DNA from: a virus
Direction: 5' to 3' (one strand)
Virus record (IMG/VR): IMGVR_UViG_3300044678_001328
Location: 1-31,300 of that record
Length of the DNA: 31,300 nt
Shown here: positions 15,106 through 24,666 of the stretch, piece after piece
Layout: each line of letters begins with the position of its first letter
Numbering within the stretch: the first letter of the stretch is position 1
The notes under the pieces: model-generated
What the model was told of the DNA's origin: nothing
Database searches by the model: none
The model's input: only the letters and a program-made list of their open reading frames with translations
Translations under genes and position numbers: made by a program

Positions 15106-18100
15106 TACTTAGGTTTACCTCTTGATTGAATACTAAACTCAAGAGCAAATCCCTTGAGACTAGCATCACTTTCGCTACCTGTAAATTTGATATTATGTCT
15201 AATACCAGAAGATACAGATGGATGAAACTTATACCATCTAGACGTATTAACGCCTTCTAATGTACCACTAACATAAGCAGAACCATCTACGCTAACTGCT
15301 GTGTTAATGACATCTGCATAGGACTCGCCATGATACTGTACGCTTGCAAGTCGTGCCTTACCACCATCCCATTGTACTTGTTGCGTGGTAAAGAACCAGT
15401 CAGGAGGAGTAAGACCTGAATCCCTATTTGTGCCACCAATGAATTGACCATTGCGGAAATCTTTTTCAATAATGTCCGTCTCGCCAGTAGACCGAATAGC
15501 AATGTACTTACCATTAGGCGAGAAGACTGCTCTATCCCATTTAACATTTGTTCCAGTAGTGGTTGTATCATAGCAAATTTGCATTGACACATTATCAACT
15601 CGAACGGTTGCAAGTGTTGCAGGGTCAAATATAGCCGCCGCAGAATAAGTTCCAAGTATCCCAATATTTGTATTATTTGGAGGGTCAACGGTTCCAGATA
15701 CTGCTCTTGTTATAGTATGTGTGCCAACGCCAGAAGTTAGTGTAACCTTGATACGCTTTGTGCTTGAGTCTATTACTGTCACGTCAGGATTTAATAAATC
15801 AACATAAACGTTTCCACTTACTGTAGAATCCAGTCCATTGTCAGCAGTTGCAGTACCACTCCAAGGAGCAGGTGAAGCAGGACTTCCAGTTGTTCCAAGG
15901 TAGGCTTCCGCTGTTGATGTTAAGTTAATAAATGCATAAGGCGGTTTTGCTCCACCAGCAGTATATGTTATTTGTACAGTACATACTGTAGCTGAAGCAC
16001 CAGTAGGAAATGTAATAGCATAGTTGGCTGGGTCTTGCCAAGCGGCTAACCATTCTTCTGACTCGTATCGAATATCTATTCCCATTTGCCCAGAGTTTAA
16101 TTGAGACAAAGTAGGAAGAGAAACCATTGTAAATGTTTGAGTTACATCACTTGTTGTAACTACTCTATTTGTAGCAAGGTTTGAACCTATAGGAGTTCCA
16201 TTGTGAGTAGGGTGAGCGTGAATGTTAGTCACTGCTAAGTCACCCGTCTTTGAATCCTCAAGCCTCCAAGATACACCTGTGATTGTAGCGTTTGCAGGAA
16301 TTAATGGAACGGAAGCATATCCATCGCAATCAAGGTATTTAGTCCTATAGTTATTTGCACCCGCACCCAAAGAAAAAGTATTCAAGCAATAGCTATCGTC
16401 GGACGAGAATGGCAAACCAAAATTAGTCCACGTTGTTCCAGTAGAATATTCTGTTGCACTTGCTCCATCCGTAAAATAGCTTGTACAGGTGTTAATGGTT
16501 CCAGTTGATGCAAGTGTGAAGTCATAAAGTTCCCACCCATTGCCTACCATATCTTGTCGAAACACCGCACATCTTTTACCTAAAATGACCCATAGGCTTG
16601 ATGTCTCTTCTTGAAACTCTAGCTTAGTGTCTGTAATATCTAAGTTGGCAATGGCTAACTTCTGCTGGGTGTATAGGTAATCCTTAATCTTCCCACGAAT
16701 AGGCAAACTTATTTCTTGTGGCTTGGCTGATGTATCCTCAATAAAGGTAGGAACAGAACTTACTACCCAGATATTAAGGTCAGGGTCGGCGTATGCACAA
16801 CCCCAATCACCAGTGCTTGCTCTAAATCGTGTACCTGCATAGTAACCTACAATGCCTCGGCTACCAGGAATCTGTCTTGAGGGAGACATTCCAGACGGGT
16901 AATCGCCCGACATTGCATAGGCAGCGTTCTTCCCAATAATAAATGCCGATACGCCTGCTTGTGTTCCCCATACAGGCACGTCTGCTTGGTCATCTGCCAG
17001 AGTGTACTGAGCAGGGATTGTATTGTCCTGAGAGTTGTAAGAACGTGTTGAGTCGTATAATTCTAATGGGTCGCCGACTCTTGAGAACTGCAAGTTCTGG
17101 TACGTTTGATTGACGAGCCAAACCATTGATTGCTTGTACGGGAACGCTCCGACAATGCCAGCAGTTCTAAAGGTTGGGGTAGGAGACGGAGCTGTACCAG
17201 TAACACCTGTTGCCGTAGTTAATGCCGTTAACTCATGCTCCTGATAAGTGTCAATGACTTGGAAGTCCGTACCAGAGTTGAGTTTAGTAGCAAGTATCTT
17301 CCAAGTGCCACCCACCTGTTGTCGAAGAAACTCTATCTCTGTCCAGCTAGTGTTCTGAGTACCAGAGAGTGTAACCCTTCCACCAAAGTATGGAGAAGGT
17401 GGCAACTGGTATCCAGTCATATTTACCTTACTCGCATTGACAATGGTTGCGGTGGAATAACTAGCACCTGTTTTGTACCGTGTAGCATAGTTAACACCAC
17501 TAGCAGAACCGTCTAAAACCGTTATATCAAAGCTATCCCAAAGTCGTTTAGCACTTGTTGTTGCATTAAGGTAGACACCACCTTGCTCGAACGGTTGAAT
17601 GACCAATACAGGGATAGTAGAGTTTGATTGATTGACCGATGCAATCGCACTAAAGGTAACTCGCTCTAGCTTGTCTCTGTCCGCAAATCCTTTGACGTAC
17701 ATGAAAATAACCAATTCGCTTTGGTCTTCATTTACATAGAGCCGATACTCTGGATTCTGGTCAACGCCATTAAACCTTAGTACAGGTTTGTCGGAGTTGG
17801 GAACGCTATAAAAGTTTTGAAAGCTATAGAACGCTCCACCCGTAGTTGGCAACTTCACTCTGATAGCAATGTAATCGTTCTTAGTGACATCCACATTGGC
17901 AGAGAATGTACATTGAATTCTAATCCCACCCTGATTTCCATTGTCATTGGAACTAGGAGCAGATGCGGTTATTGTCCCGCCCGATGGAGGAGCAAAAGTA
18001 ATAGGTGTTCCTAAATTAGTTACGGCAGTTGCAGTAAAAATATCCGATGCGTTCCAAGGTCGAAGCGTTGGAGAGTTAGTGATAATGTTGGTGATTCCAC

Positions 18101-18602
18101 CCGTTGTATTGGTATAGCTAGAATCCTGTACATTTATCCAAGCATTGGTTCCCGTCGTCTCACCAATGAGGTGCTTATATACCGTCTTGACCGCTCCAGG
18201 ATTTATGGCATAAACGTAATCGTTATAGCTTGCAAAATTCCACTTCCCTGAAACCAGAGTATCAGTCCCAATTTGAGTAGGAGCAAGCGTCGTAGCATTA
18301 CGCAGGTAAGGTCGAATAACTGGCGAGACTCCAACGTTCTCAATCGTAATGAATTCTTCCTTCGCCGTAGGACTTGTCTCAGCCGACGTTTGAGATACAC
18401 CCTGAGCCCATCCAAGACCATAGATACCGTTCTCAACAAAGTTGGTCTGCTTGGCTTGTATCGTTGTGTACCCATATCTCATCCAGTAGTCGTAACCCTG
18501 CAACCGCAGGTTTTGTACGTCAAATGGATTCTCCAGCTTTGCAGAACCGTCTAAAACGGCTACTACTCGGTCAAGTCTTGGTAGAGTAATAGTACGTTTC
18601 AT
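15105..18602 (-). CDS. Tail nozzle-like protein, T7 gp12 position (1165 aa)
   Basis: Opens with ITLPRLDRVVAVLDGSAKLENPFDVQNLRLQGYD, where the start of gp12-type tail tube B proteins describes what the virion carries. The region 480-700 has beta-propeller-like blades with phrases seen in podovirus nozzles: MVWLVNQTYQNLQFSRVGDP, then VPVWGTQAGVSAFIIGKNAA and ETSSLWVILGKRCAVFRQDM. Residues about 730-970 are Gly/Thr/Ser-rich and look like inserted Ig-like or carbohydrate-binding beta domains, which explains the length compared with about 790 residues in T7. The C-terminus returns to VSVDGSAYVSGTLEGVNTSR-type strands. It should close the tail tip and keep DNA in. It lies three bases after the 184-aa gene. 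Confidence 0.8.
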   Translation of the reverse strand: MKRTITLPRLDRVVAVLDGSAKLENPFDVQNLRLQGYDYWMRYGYTTIQAKQTNFVENGIYGLGWAQGVSQTSAETSPTAKEEFITIENVGVSPVIRPYLRNATTLAPTQIGTDTLVSGKWNFASYNDYVYAINPGAVKTVYKHLIGETTGTNAWINVQDSSYTNTTGGITNIITNSPTLRPWNASDIFTATAVTNLGTPITFAPPSGGTITASAPSSNDNGNQGGIRIQCTFSANVDVTKNDYIAIRVKLPTTGGAFYSFQNFYSVPNSDKPVLRFNGVDQNPEYRLYVNEDQSELVIFMYVKGFADRDKLERVTFSAIASVNQSNSTIPVLVIQPFEQGGVYLNATTSAKRLWDSFDITVLDGSASGVNYATRYKTGASYSTATIVNASKVNMTGYQLPPSPYFGGRVTLSGTQNTSWTEIEFLRQQVGGTWKILATKLNSGTDFQVIDTYQEHELTALTTATGVTGTAPSPTPTFRTAGIVGAFPYKQSMVWLVNQTYQNLQFSRVGDPLELYDSTRSYNSQDNTIPAQYTLADDQADVPVWGTQAGVSAFIIGKNAAYAMSGDYPSGMSPSRQIPGSRGIVGYYAGTRFRASTGDWGCAYADPDLNIWVVSSVPTFIEDTSAKPQEISLPIRGKIKDYLYTQQKLAIANLDITDTKLEFQEETSSLWVILGKRCAVFRQDMVGNGWELYDFTLASTGTINTCTSYFTDGASATEYSTGTTWTNFGLPFSSDDSYCLNTFSLGAGANNYRTKYLDCDGYASVPLIPANATITGVSWRLEDSKTGDLAVTNIHAHPTHNGTPIGSNLATNRVVTTSDVTQTFTMVSLPTLSQLNSGQMGIDIRYESEEWLAAWQDPANYAITFPTGASATVCTVQITYTAGGAKPPYAFINLTSTAEAYLGTTGSPASPAPWSGTATADNGLDSTVSGNVYVDLLNPDVTVIDSSTKRIKVTLTSGVGTHTITRAVSGTVDPPNNTNIGILGTYSAAAIFDPATLATVRVDNVSMQICYDTTTTGTNVKWDRAVFSPNGKYIAIRSTGETDIIEKDFRNGQFIGGTNRDSGLTPPDWFFTTQQVQWDGGKARLASVQYHGESYADVINTAVSVDGSAYVSGTLEGVNTSRWYKFHPSVSSGIRHNIKFTGSESDASLKGFALEFSIQSRGKPK

Positions 18603-18605
18603 ATC

Positions 18606-19160
18606 TTAGAATGGGAAGTCAACACGGGATTGAATCTGAGCGTAAGCCATGACTCGTTGTGTTGCAAGCAACTCCATAGAGTTAAGACGGTTTAATTGCT
18701 CAGGAGCATCTTCTTGTGAGCCACAAGCAGATTTAATTGCAAGATATACCAAGGGAATATGCAAGTCGGTTGGCAAGTCAGTTACTTGATTATTGTCCGC
18801 AACAATAGGTGTACCACGTCGGTAACCTGTAAGGCTTAATGTCGTGCTAGCGGAAATAGTTGGAACAATCGTAATTTGCTCTCCAATTTGATACCACTGG
18901 TTAGCCTCAAGCATTTGACCGTTGTACTTAACAAGCGTAACAATATACAAAGGAGTAGCAACTGAATTCAAGGAGTATGTCTGCAATCCTGCGGTAATAG
19001 TGACTGGGACATCCGCCACAGGATAGTTAAGCATACGAAAAATCTGGTGCTTGGCGTTATTAAACGCATCAAGTTTTTGAGCAGTAGTTGAGGCAAACAC
19101 AGGATATAAGTCGTTTGCAACTATCTCGTCAAAGGTTGATATAAGTTCGTTTCCAGTCAT
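18606..19160 (-). CDS. Head-tail connector / tail tube protein A-like (184 aa)
   Basis: Lies between capsid and nozzle genes, the place of T7 gp11. The sequence starts with helices (GNELISTFDEIVANDLYPVF, AFNNAKHQIFRMLNYP), has a beta-sandwich centre (VPVTITAGLQTYSLNSVATP, then IYIVTLVKYNGQML and STTLSLTGYRRGTP), and ends in a helix TQRVMAYAQIQSR. The helix-sandwich-helix order and size agree with gatekeeper proteins that bind the portal. It is preceded by a hairpin after the capsid gene. Family recognition is by order and fold pattern. Confidence 0.75.
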   Translation of the reverse strand: MTGNELISTFDEIVANDLYPVFASTTAQKLDAFNNAKHQIFRMLNYPVADVPVTITAGLQTYSLNSVATPLYIVTLVKYNGQMLEANQWYQIGEQITIVPTISASTTLSLTGYRRGTPIVADNNQVTDLPTDLHIPLVYLAIKSACGSQEDAPEQLNRLNSMELLATQRVMAYAQIQSRVDFPF

Positions 19161-19172
19161 AGCATTATAGTT

Positions 19173-19196
19173 GCCCCCTTCCCGAAGGAAGAGGGC
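19173..19196 (-). other. Stable intercistronic hairpin after the capsid gene
   Basis: On the minus strand, GCCCTCTTCC pairs over ten bases with GGAAGGGGGC (one T-G wobble) around a TTCG loop closed by C-G. No T-run follows, so it is not a full terminator. It lies between the capsid stop (19206) and the next start (19160). It may block 3' exonucleases, or partly stop transcription, so that capsid mRNA exceeds tail mRNA. Confidence 0.8.
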
Positions 19197-19205
19197 GTTG
19201 CTCCA

Positions 19206-20345
19206 TTAGAGAGCGGTAAGACCTTCGATAAGTACGCAAGCCTTAGGATTTCGTACAATCGCTTGGTCAGGGAATACCCATCGCAGTCGGTCAGCAGCGT
19301 TGAGGTTAGCGGCTGGAACCAATTCAATGTTGCTCTTTTGCATAGCAGTTCGTGCCATTGCATTAGGCATACCAGGAGTTCCAATGTCAACAAGCAACTG
19401 CCATGTGACGTTAGTTGGAACGTTAGGGTCTGGATACCATGTAACGCCTTCAAACTCAACGCATCGTCCACCATTAACAAGGAGTTTCATTTCCTCGTCA
19501 ATGCGAATTTGTCCGTATTGCTGTCGAAGCAAGAGTTCAAATGCTGCATATCGTGTAAGCGACATAGGAGCAACGAGCTTTCCTGCACCGTTACCATATC
19601 CACGAAGAGCCGCTGCCGCCGCATGAGCTTCTGTAAGAGTTGCGTTTGCGGTTGTACCTGTACCAGGCGCCCAATAATATTGAGCGGATACGGTTGTAGC
19701 TGAAGCAGTTCGTGTTTGACCTGCATAAGAGGCGTAGTTAGATTCATCAGTTCCAATGGAGCTTCGTTGAGCAACCGTTAGACCATCTGAAATCATAGCT
19801 CGGAGCGAACCAAATGAACCGTCTCCTGGCATTTTGTTTGTAGGTATAGTTGCACCAGTTGCTACTGCAAAGAGTGCTTGGCTTCGCTTGGTGATGTACT
19901 CTTGAACAAGTTGGCTAGCCAAGATTTGCTCATAGCTTACATTCGCCGCCCATCCTGCACCTTGACCTTCAATCATTCGAGCCTTGTTTACATATTGACC
20001 ACCGTCAGAATAGTAAGTAGTTCGGAACGCAAGGTCGGTGATGACTTCTTGCGGAGTAAAGGTTGAGATAGTTGCAGTTTGGTTTGCCCTTGTAACATCA
20101 GCACCAAGAGTGGTGTTGTATCCTACGAAGGAGCGAAGAATCCCGCTTCTGATTTCTGCATCGGACAATGCACCGTATGTTGGAACATCTGGTACGTTGG
20201 CAATAATGTTGTTTTGCATCTCCGCATCCTTGCCAAGAAGCAAGCCGTATGTTGGAGCTACAGGTCGTTGTGACGAATAAACGCTACCGTTTTGGATAGC
20301 AAGTTGGACTAATCCAACTTCAAAGTTAGTGGTCGCTAGTGCCAT
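19206..20345 (-). CDS. Major capsid protein (379 aa)
   Basis: The gene follows portal and scaffold, and is preceded by AAAGGAAG. The sequence has an N-arm (MALATTNFEVGLVQLAIQNG), a helix-rich middle (NVSYEQILASQLVQEYITKR), an Ala/Thr-rich insertion near 195-240 (TASATTVSAQYYWAPGTGTT), and a strand-rich C-terminus with GRCVEFEGVTWYPDPNVPTN. This is compatible with the HK97 fold, and the length is usual for podovirus shells. No protease gene is nearby, so maturation is probably without cleavage. Assignment rests on gene order and composition, since the shell fold cannot be read from motifs. A 107-aa frame over its 3' end is a shadow. Confidence 0.87.
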   Translation of the reverse strand: MALATTNFEVGLVQLAIQNGSVYSSQRPVAPTYGLLLGKDAEMQNNIIANVPDVPTYGALSDAEIRSGILRSFVGYNTTLGADVTRANQTATISTFTPQEVITDLAFRTTYYSDGGQYVNKARMIEGQGAGWAANVSYEQILASQLVQEYITKRSQALFAVATGATIPTNKMPGDGSFGSLRAMISDGLTVAQRSSIGTDESNYASYAGQTRTASATTVSAQYYWAPGTGTTANATLTEAHAAAAALRGYGNGAGKLVAPMSLTRYAAFELLLRQQYGQIRIDEEMKLLVNGGRCVEFEGVTWYPDPNVPTNVTWQLLVDIGTPGMPNAMARTAMQKSNIELVPAANLNAADRLRWVFPDQAIVRNPKACVLIEGLTAL

Positions 20346-20349
20346 TTAA

Positions 20350-21180
20350 TTATAAACTTCCTTTGTTCTGTAAGTACCAACGTCTCAAATCATCCCCTGT
20401 CAATTTGGCAAGGTCTGAGCCTGAGAAGTTGCTACCGCTTGCTCCGCTAGATGTTCCCATCTGAGGCGTAGCTTGCTTAGGTTGACGAGTTACCAAGCCT
20501 ACAGTTAATTCTGGATTCGCTTGATGTATTGCAACTAAAAGGTTTTGTGGAGTTACTTGACCTTGTTTTGGTAGAAAGGCTCGTGCTTTCAAAAGATGTT
20601 CTGGCTTGTATTCCAAACTAGACAATGGCTTAATTGCGTTCAGCAGTTTATCTGCATTAGCATTTATCCATTGAGCATCTTTCTTTTCCTGCTCCATTGC
20701 TTGGAGCTTTTGCTCAAGCTGTGTTAGCTTATCGTTCTCGACTACTGAAGCAACTGGTCTGGCTTTTACACCAAGCAGTACTTCAGGGTCAATCCCTTTC
20801 TCCCAGAGCATATCTACAAACTCTTGAACAGCAGTCTGCTCGCCTTCTGCAATCTTATCAAGTGCATTGGCAAATGATTGTGCTTGGCTCAAAGTTGATT
20901 GGACGAATTCCCTGTCTCTATGCAACTTCTCAAATCCAGCCTCAATCTCTGATGCTCGTCGTATAAGTGCGTCCTTATCGCCAGCATCTGCTAGCTTCAC
21001 AAGGTCACCTACATACTTGAGTTCTGTAGTCTCTGGTGCTTCTACACCTACTTCGTTGTCATTGATGTCAATTACTTCAGGGGCAACTTCGGGTGAAACT
21101 GCGTCCGTCTCAGTAAGCTCAATTACTGGGTCTATCTCTACTGCTGGTGTTGTCACCAGTCCCTCATTTGTTGTACTCAT
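20350..21180 (-). CDS. Scaffolding protein (276 aa)
   Basis: A highly acidic N-terminus (residues 1-60, many Glu and Asp) is followed by long charged helices: LIRRASEIEAGFEKLHRDRE and DKLTQLEQKLQAMEQEKKDA. A Gly/Ser-rich hinge (QMGTSSGASGSNFSGS) precedes a short C-terminal helix DLAKLTGDDLRRWYLQNKG, which likely contacts the capsid protein. This layout is typical of internal scaffolds that direct procapsid assembly and then leave. The gene lies between portal and capsid genes. An AGGAG site lies just three bases before the ATG, unusually close. Confidence 0.88.
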   Translation of the reverse strand: MSTTNEGLVTTPAVEIDPVIELTETDAVSPEVAPEVIDINDNEVGVEAPETTELKYVGDLVKLADAGDKDALIRRASEIEAGFEKLHRDREFVQSTLSQAQSFANALDKIAEGEQTAVQEFVDMLWEKGIDPEVLLGVKARPVASVVENDKLTQLEQKLQAMEQEKKDAQWINANADKLLNAIKPLSSLEYKPEHLLKARAFLPKQGQVTPQNLLVAIHQANPELTVGLVTRQPKQATPQMGTSSGASGSNFSGSDLAKLTGDDLRRWYLQNKGSL

Positions 21181-21197
21181 AGTCTCCTGTTGTCAGG

Positions 21198-22868
21198 TTA
21201 CGCAAGTGGAGCTTGTACCCCACTTAAATTGGATAGCATGGCTTGCATCTCTGATGGGATGCCACCTTGCATTTGTGTCTCTAAGTCTGGAGAAGTTGTA
21301 TTAGGTGCCTGAGTAGGTGGAGCTTGCGGTAAGTATTTATCAGGGTCTTCCACGTTCAATGCCTCAATCATCTTCTTAACTGCTTCTGGACTTTGGGTAA
21401 TGGCAAAAATCTTTTCGTACTTAGCTGACTCCATAGCCATCTTAGCAACTGCATCTTGGCTGAAGAGCGACTCGTCCTCAAAGTAAGGAATCTTAGCACC
21501 TTCCCACACAAGTTCACTTGTTCGCATGGGGTCACCATCATTAAAACTAATGGACGCTCCAAGGTAGTTCATTGTGAATGGAGCATTATCAAATCTCTCA
21601 GCAACCTTAGCTAGCTTAACACAGAAACCTGCATGGCTTCTCGTGAATGTTCGCAATAACGCACGATATTGACTATCCATTCGTGAGTCAATGCTTCGCA
21701 CCTCAGTAGCCGTAGTCTCTCCAGAGGTTGTAACTCCCGCCGCACTTGCAGATACCGCTGCTTGCTCCCTGTTGTCATTGATAGAAATATTCAACAAGTT
21801 CATCACGTCAGGGTTTGCACCTACTCGTGGAATCTCAATGAATGGTCTAGCCCCTAACTGGTACAAGGCTCGTGCCTTCTCCGAATCAATTTGCAGGTAC
21901 TCAACTAGCTTTGTATCCCTGTACTTAGCAAGACTCTCAGTCGTAAAGAACCCAGGCTCAATCGCTACAAACCCGTCATTGCGTGACTTGTTGCGAATGT
22001 CTGCGGTCATGGATACAATGTCAATGGCGGAGGAAAGCTGTTGCTCAATAAGTCCCATCGGTAGCAACGCACCCGACGGTTTGAAGTTTGTGTACGACTG
22101 GATTGGTATGCAACCGTACTCATTGTCCCCCTCGAATAACGGTTCATTGGAGAACTGGTCAGGGAACGCAACGTACCTGTCTTGGCTATACCACTCGATA
22201 ACCCTGACTGCTTGGGAGATATACCCAGCAGGATTAAAAAATGTTTGTCGGTATTGGTCAAACTTCTTTCCATCGAACTTGCTCTCAAATTCTGCACGTC
22301 CCATCAAGGAGATAATGCCAACGCCTTCTGAGTCATCAATGTCCCTGTATGGGTCTGAGATAACATCAAGAGGCGAGACATACTTGCCTGTTGCCCTTTG
22401 TGAGTCCTCGTACTTATTAACACAAACTTTGAGGTAGCCAATGCCAAGCATAGCAAAGTCTAGGAACGCTTGGTCGGAGTCGTTCTTAAACGCCGCATAT
22501 CCATCACTACCTTTTGAGCGTTGATTCCACCATGCCTTTCGTGCATCGTTCTGGTAGGTAGGAATACCCTGCCAGTCTGGCGTAATGTCTACTCCTCGCA
22601 CCTGAGAGTTTAAGATTCTCATGTTCTTGAGAATAGGATTGCTCTGCCTCATCTGTGCAAAGCTACGCAAGATAGGTGGAAAATAGAGAAGAGAGGTTGC
22701 TCCTGTAGCTGAATTTACTTGAGGGGTCAAGAGTTCAGGAGCATTGTTTTTAACTTCAGATTCATCCAAGCCGTAACCCATCATAATGAGTTGCAACAAA
22801 CGGTAATGGCTCACCGTGTTAGGCGAGTACCAGTACTGTAATTGTTCTTGGATATCTTGAAGTTTCAT
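21198..22868 (-). CDS. Portal protein (556 aa)
   Basis: Its length and features match podovirus portals, the dodecameric ring at the DNA entry vertex. An N-terminal helical region contains YRLLQLIMMGYGLDESEVKN; a wing follows with conserved acidic and aromatic patches (SDQAFLDFAMLGIGYLKVCV, DVISDPYRDIDDSEGVG). The long stem and crown helices include LIEQQLSSAIDIVSMTADIR and MDSQYRALLRTFTRSHAGFC. The C-terminal 40 residues are Pro/Gln-rich and probably disordered. The ATG overlaps the stop of the preceding coiled-coil gene as ATGA. The order large terminase, coiled-coil protein, portal, scaffold and capsid supports the call. Confidence 0.87.
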   Translation of the reverse strand: MKLQDIQEQLQYWYSPNTVSHYRLLQLIMMGYGLDESEVKNNAPELLTPQVNSATGATSLLYFPPILRSFAQMRQSNPILKNMRILNSQVRGVDITPDWQGIPTYQNDARKAWWNQRSKGSDGYAAFKNDSDQAFLDFAMLGIGYLKVCVNKYEDSQRATGKYVSPLDVISDPYRDIDDSEGVGIISLMGRAEFESKFDGKKFDQYRQTFFNPAGYISQAVRVIEWYSQDRYVAFPDQFSNEPLFEGDNEYGCIPIQSYTNFKPSGALLPMGLIEQQLSSAIDIVSMTADIRNKSRNDGFVAIEPGFFTTESLAKYRDTKLVEYLQIDSEKARALYQLGARPFIEIPRVGANPDVMNLLNISINDNREQAAVSASAAGVTTSGETTATEVRSIDSRMDSQYRALLRTFTRSHAGFCVKLAKVAERFDNAPFTMNYLGASISFNDGDPMRTSELVWEGAKIPYFEDESLFSQDAVAKMAMESAKYEKIFAITQSPEAVKKMIEALNVEDPDKYLPQAPPTQAPNTTSPDLETQMQGGIPSEMQAMLSNLSGVQAPLA

Positions 22869-23437
22869 TGCGTAATCTTAGACAATTCCTCAACCGTGAA
22901 TTCCCATTCCTGAGATTCTCTTATGACAGGTAGAACCTTTAACGATTCCTTTGCATCCTTGACTCTTTGCTGGCAACTTTCAATAGCAGTGGTATATTGC
23001 TCAAGAAATGGTTGGTAGTCTCCTAGGAAGGATTCTAGTTCAGCCAATTTCTTTTGTTCAATATCATACATTTCGGGTTGCTTAGCTTTGTCAATCTTTT
23101 GTAAGAGTGAGCGTTTACCTTCTACCTGCTTTACAGACGCTTCAAGTTTGCTAAGTGCATCTCGTGTTAGTGCTTCCTCTTTTTCAGCCATTCCAATTTC
23201 TCTTTGGAATTTCATAGCCAAATCCTGACGAGTCATTGCAAGATTGATGTCGTATTGACATCGAACAATTACTTTGTTGTCAATAAAATTTGCAGTCCAT
23301 GAACCTTCCTCAAGAGTGAATGAAGATTTATAGGCAAATCCTAGCGAGTGAAACCGTTGAAGGTAAACGTATTGGGCGTAAAAGAGTGCAAATGCACTTC
23401 CTGCTTTTGATGTTTTTACTGGTACGGGTTTTTCCAT
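22865..23437 (-). CDS. Coiled-coil protein between terminase and portal (190 aa)
   Basis: The N-terminal third is mixed alpha-beta (AFALFYAQYVYLQRFHSLGF, SWTANFIDNKVIVRCQYD). The rest is charged coiled coil (EIGMAEKEEALTRDALSKLE onward, then KKLAELESFLGDYQ and TTAIESCQQRVKDAKESLKV), ending in a short strand and helix. It overlaps the terminase end by 22 bp and joins the portal by ATGA, so its expression is tied to packaging genes. I do not recognise the family. Possible roles are a portal or terminase chaperone or a minor head protein; none can be shown from sequence. Confidence 0.75.
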   Translation of the reverse strand: MEKPVPVKTSKAGSAFALFYAQYVYLQRFHSLGFAYKSSFTLEEGSWTANFIDNKVIVRCQYDINLAMTRQDLAMKFQREIGMAEKEEALTRDALSKLEASVKQVEGKRSLLQKIDKAKQPEMYDIEQKKLAELESFLGDYQPFLEQYTTAIESCQQRVKDAKESLKVLPVIRESQEWEFTVEELSKITQ

Positions 23438-24666
23438 GGAAGTTCTTCGGTTAAACTAGGCGATTCTCTCGCCCAGATACTTGCCACCGAGCAAGCATCA
23501 ATCAAGTGGTCACGCTCATTTGCTTTCTTAACTCCTGTAAAGGAAGTCAAACAGCTAAACAAGTCCTGCCAACCTGGGTCTTTAACAATATACAGACGTC
23601 CCTTGGACGCTAATGTTGCCAATGGCAATGCACGTTGACGCTTGTCGCCCTGCTTGCCTCCTATCTGTTGCAACTTTACCATAGTTTTTAAAACATTGTT
23701 TCGTTGCAGTTGATTAAAGATTGCATAGCCTGTGTTGTGAGCCTCAACTACCTGATAGGTGTTTAGACCGTCCTGCATGGCTATCTCCTCCGCTCTAGTG
23801 GTCAAGTCCCCAGGACTAAGCCTCATAGAGATTGGAAAGCGTAGATAAGCGTTCCCGTTATCATCAAAGCCTAGCTTCACGCAAGCAGTTTCATCTGCGG
23901 TTTGTTTCTCGCTGGTAGCAGTATCCCATCCTCTGTACCATGTCTTGAGCATAGGACACTCATGTGGCTCAATAACTCGTTCATGAAAGTAGCTAGCAAG
24001 AAATAGGTAGCTGATGTCGTTCTCAACAAACTTGGCTTCGTACTCCTGTTGAAAGGTAGCCTCGTCCATCATGGGGTCGTTTCTAGCATCTTCGACCTCA
24101 CTAGGTGGGATGTAGGGATTACTAAGGGTTGGTCGTCTAAAGGATGCCCAGTCTTGCTTCTCTGGGTTCTCTCCTAGTTGCCATGCTTCAAAGAACCAGT
24201 TCTTTCCCTTAGGGGTTCCGTAGAAGCAACCTTGTCCTTGGTAGTCCGACAGAGTAGGACGAATAGCCTCTCGCCATATTGTTCCAAGGTCATTCACTAG
24301 ACCTGCTTCGTCTATGCCTACCTCGTGGTACTTTCTACCTCGTCCAGCGTTCTCGTCCTCAAGCGTCCAGAACTCTATTTGCCCACCCGTTATAAACTCA
24401 ATGACCCTATCGGTTCCATTAGAGCGTTTGATAATTGGCTTGCAATACTTGATAATCTTGCGGAACGGTTCGTCTAAGAACTTATAGTTGGGGGCAAACC
24501 ATCCGTAGTATTCGCTATTAATAGCTCGTTTAATGGCACGAATAATTTGATACTCAGTCTTTCCCCACCGTCTGCCACACGCAACGACATTAAACCGCTT
24601 CATCTGGCTTTCGAGTTCCGCTTGACCCTCGTGCATCTTAGGCAATTGAATCTCAATTGTTGGCAT
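23416..24666 (-). CDS. terL: Terminase large subunit (416 aa)
   Basis: The motor of DNA packaging, combining an ATPase with a RuvC-like nuclease. ATPase motifs: Walker A CGRRWGKT (residues 30-37), Walker B HEVGIDEAG (Asp119, Glu120), and the coupling motif YGTPKG (149-154). Nuclease acidic residues: GWDTATSEK (Asp248), VVEAHN (Glu308) and HLIDA (Asp390). Length is usual for compact podovirus terminases. The ATG overlaps the end of the small terminase candidate by 14 bp. Together with the circular assembly it fits headful-type or circularly permuted packaging, though cos or terminal-repeat cutting cannot be excluded. Confidence 0.96.
   Translation of the reverse strand: MPTIEIQLPKMHEGQAELESQMKRFNVVACGRRWGKTEYQIIRAIKRAINSEYYGWFAPNYKFLDEPFRKIIKYCKPIIKRSNGTDRVIEFITGGQIEFWTLEDENAGRGRKYHEVGIDEAGLVNDLGTIWREAIRPTLSDYQGQGCFYGTPKGKNWFFEAWQLGENPEKQDWASFRRPTLSNPYIPPSEVEDARNDPMMDEATFQQEYEAKFVENDISYLFLASYFHERVIEPHECPMLKTWYRGWDTATSEKQTADETACVKLGFDDNGNAYLRFPISMRLSPGDLTTRAEEIAMQDGLNTYQVVEAHNTGYAIFNQLQRNNVLKTMVKLQQIGGKQGDKRQRALPLATLASKGRLYIVKDPGWQDLFSCLTSFTGVKKANERDHLIDACSVASIWARESPSLTEELPWKNPYQ

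Noticed and set aside
19157-19480. 107-aa minus-strand frame over the end of the capsid gene
   Set aside because: It is an out-of-frame shadow of the capsid gene and crosses the stable hairpin.
21691-22437. 248-aa plus-strand frame antisense to the portal gene
   Set aside because: Long only because the portal gene lacks certain codons; no ribosome site, and the portal on the other strand is clear.
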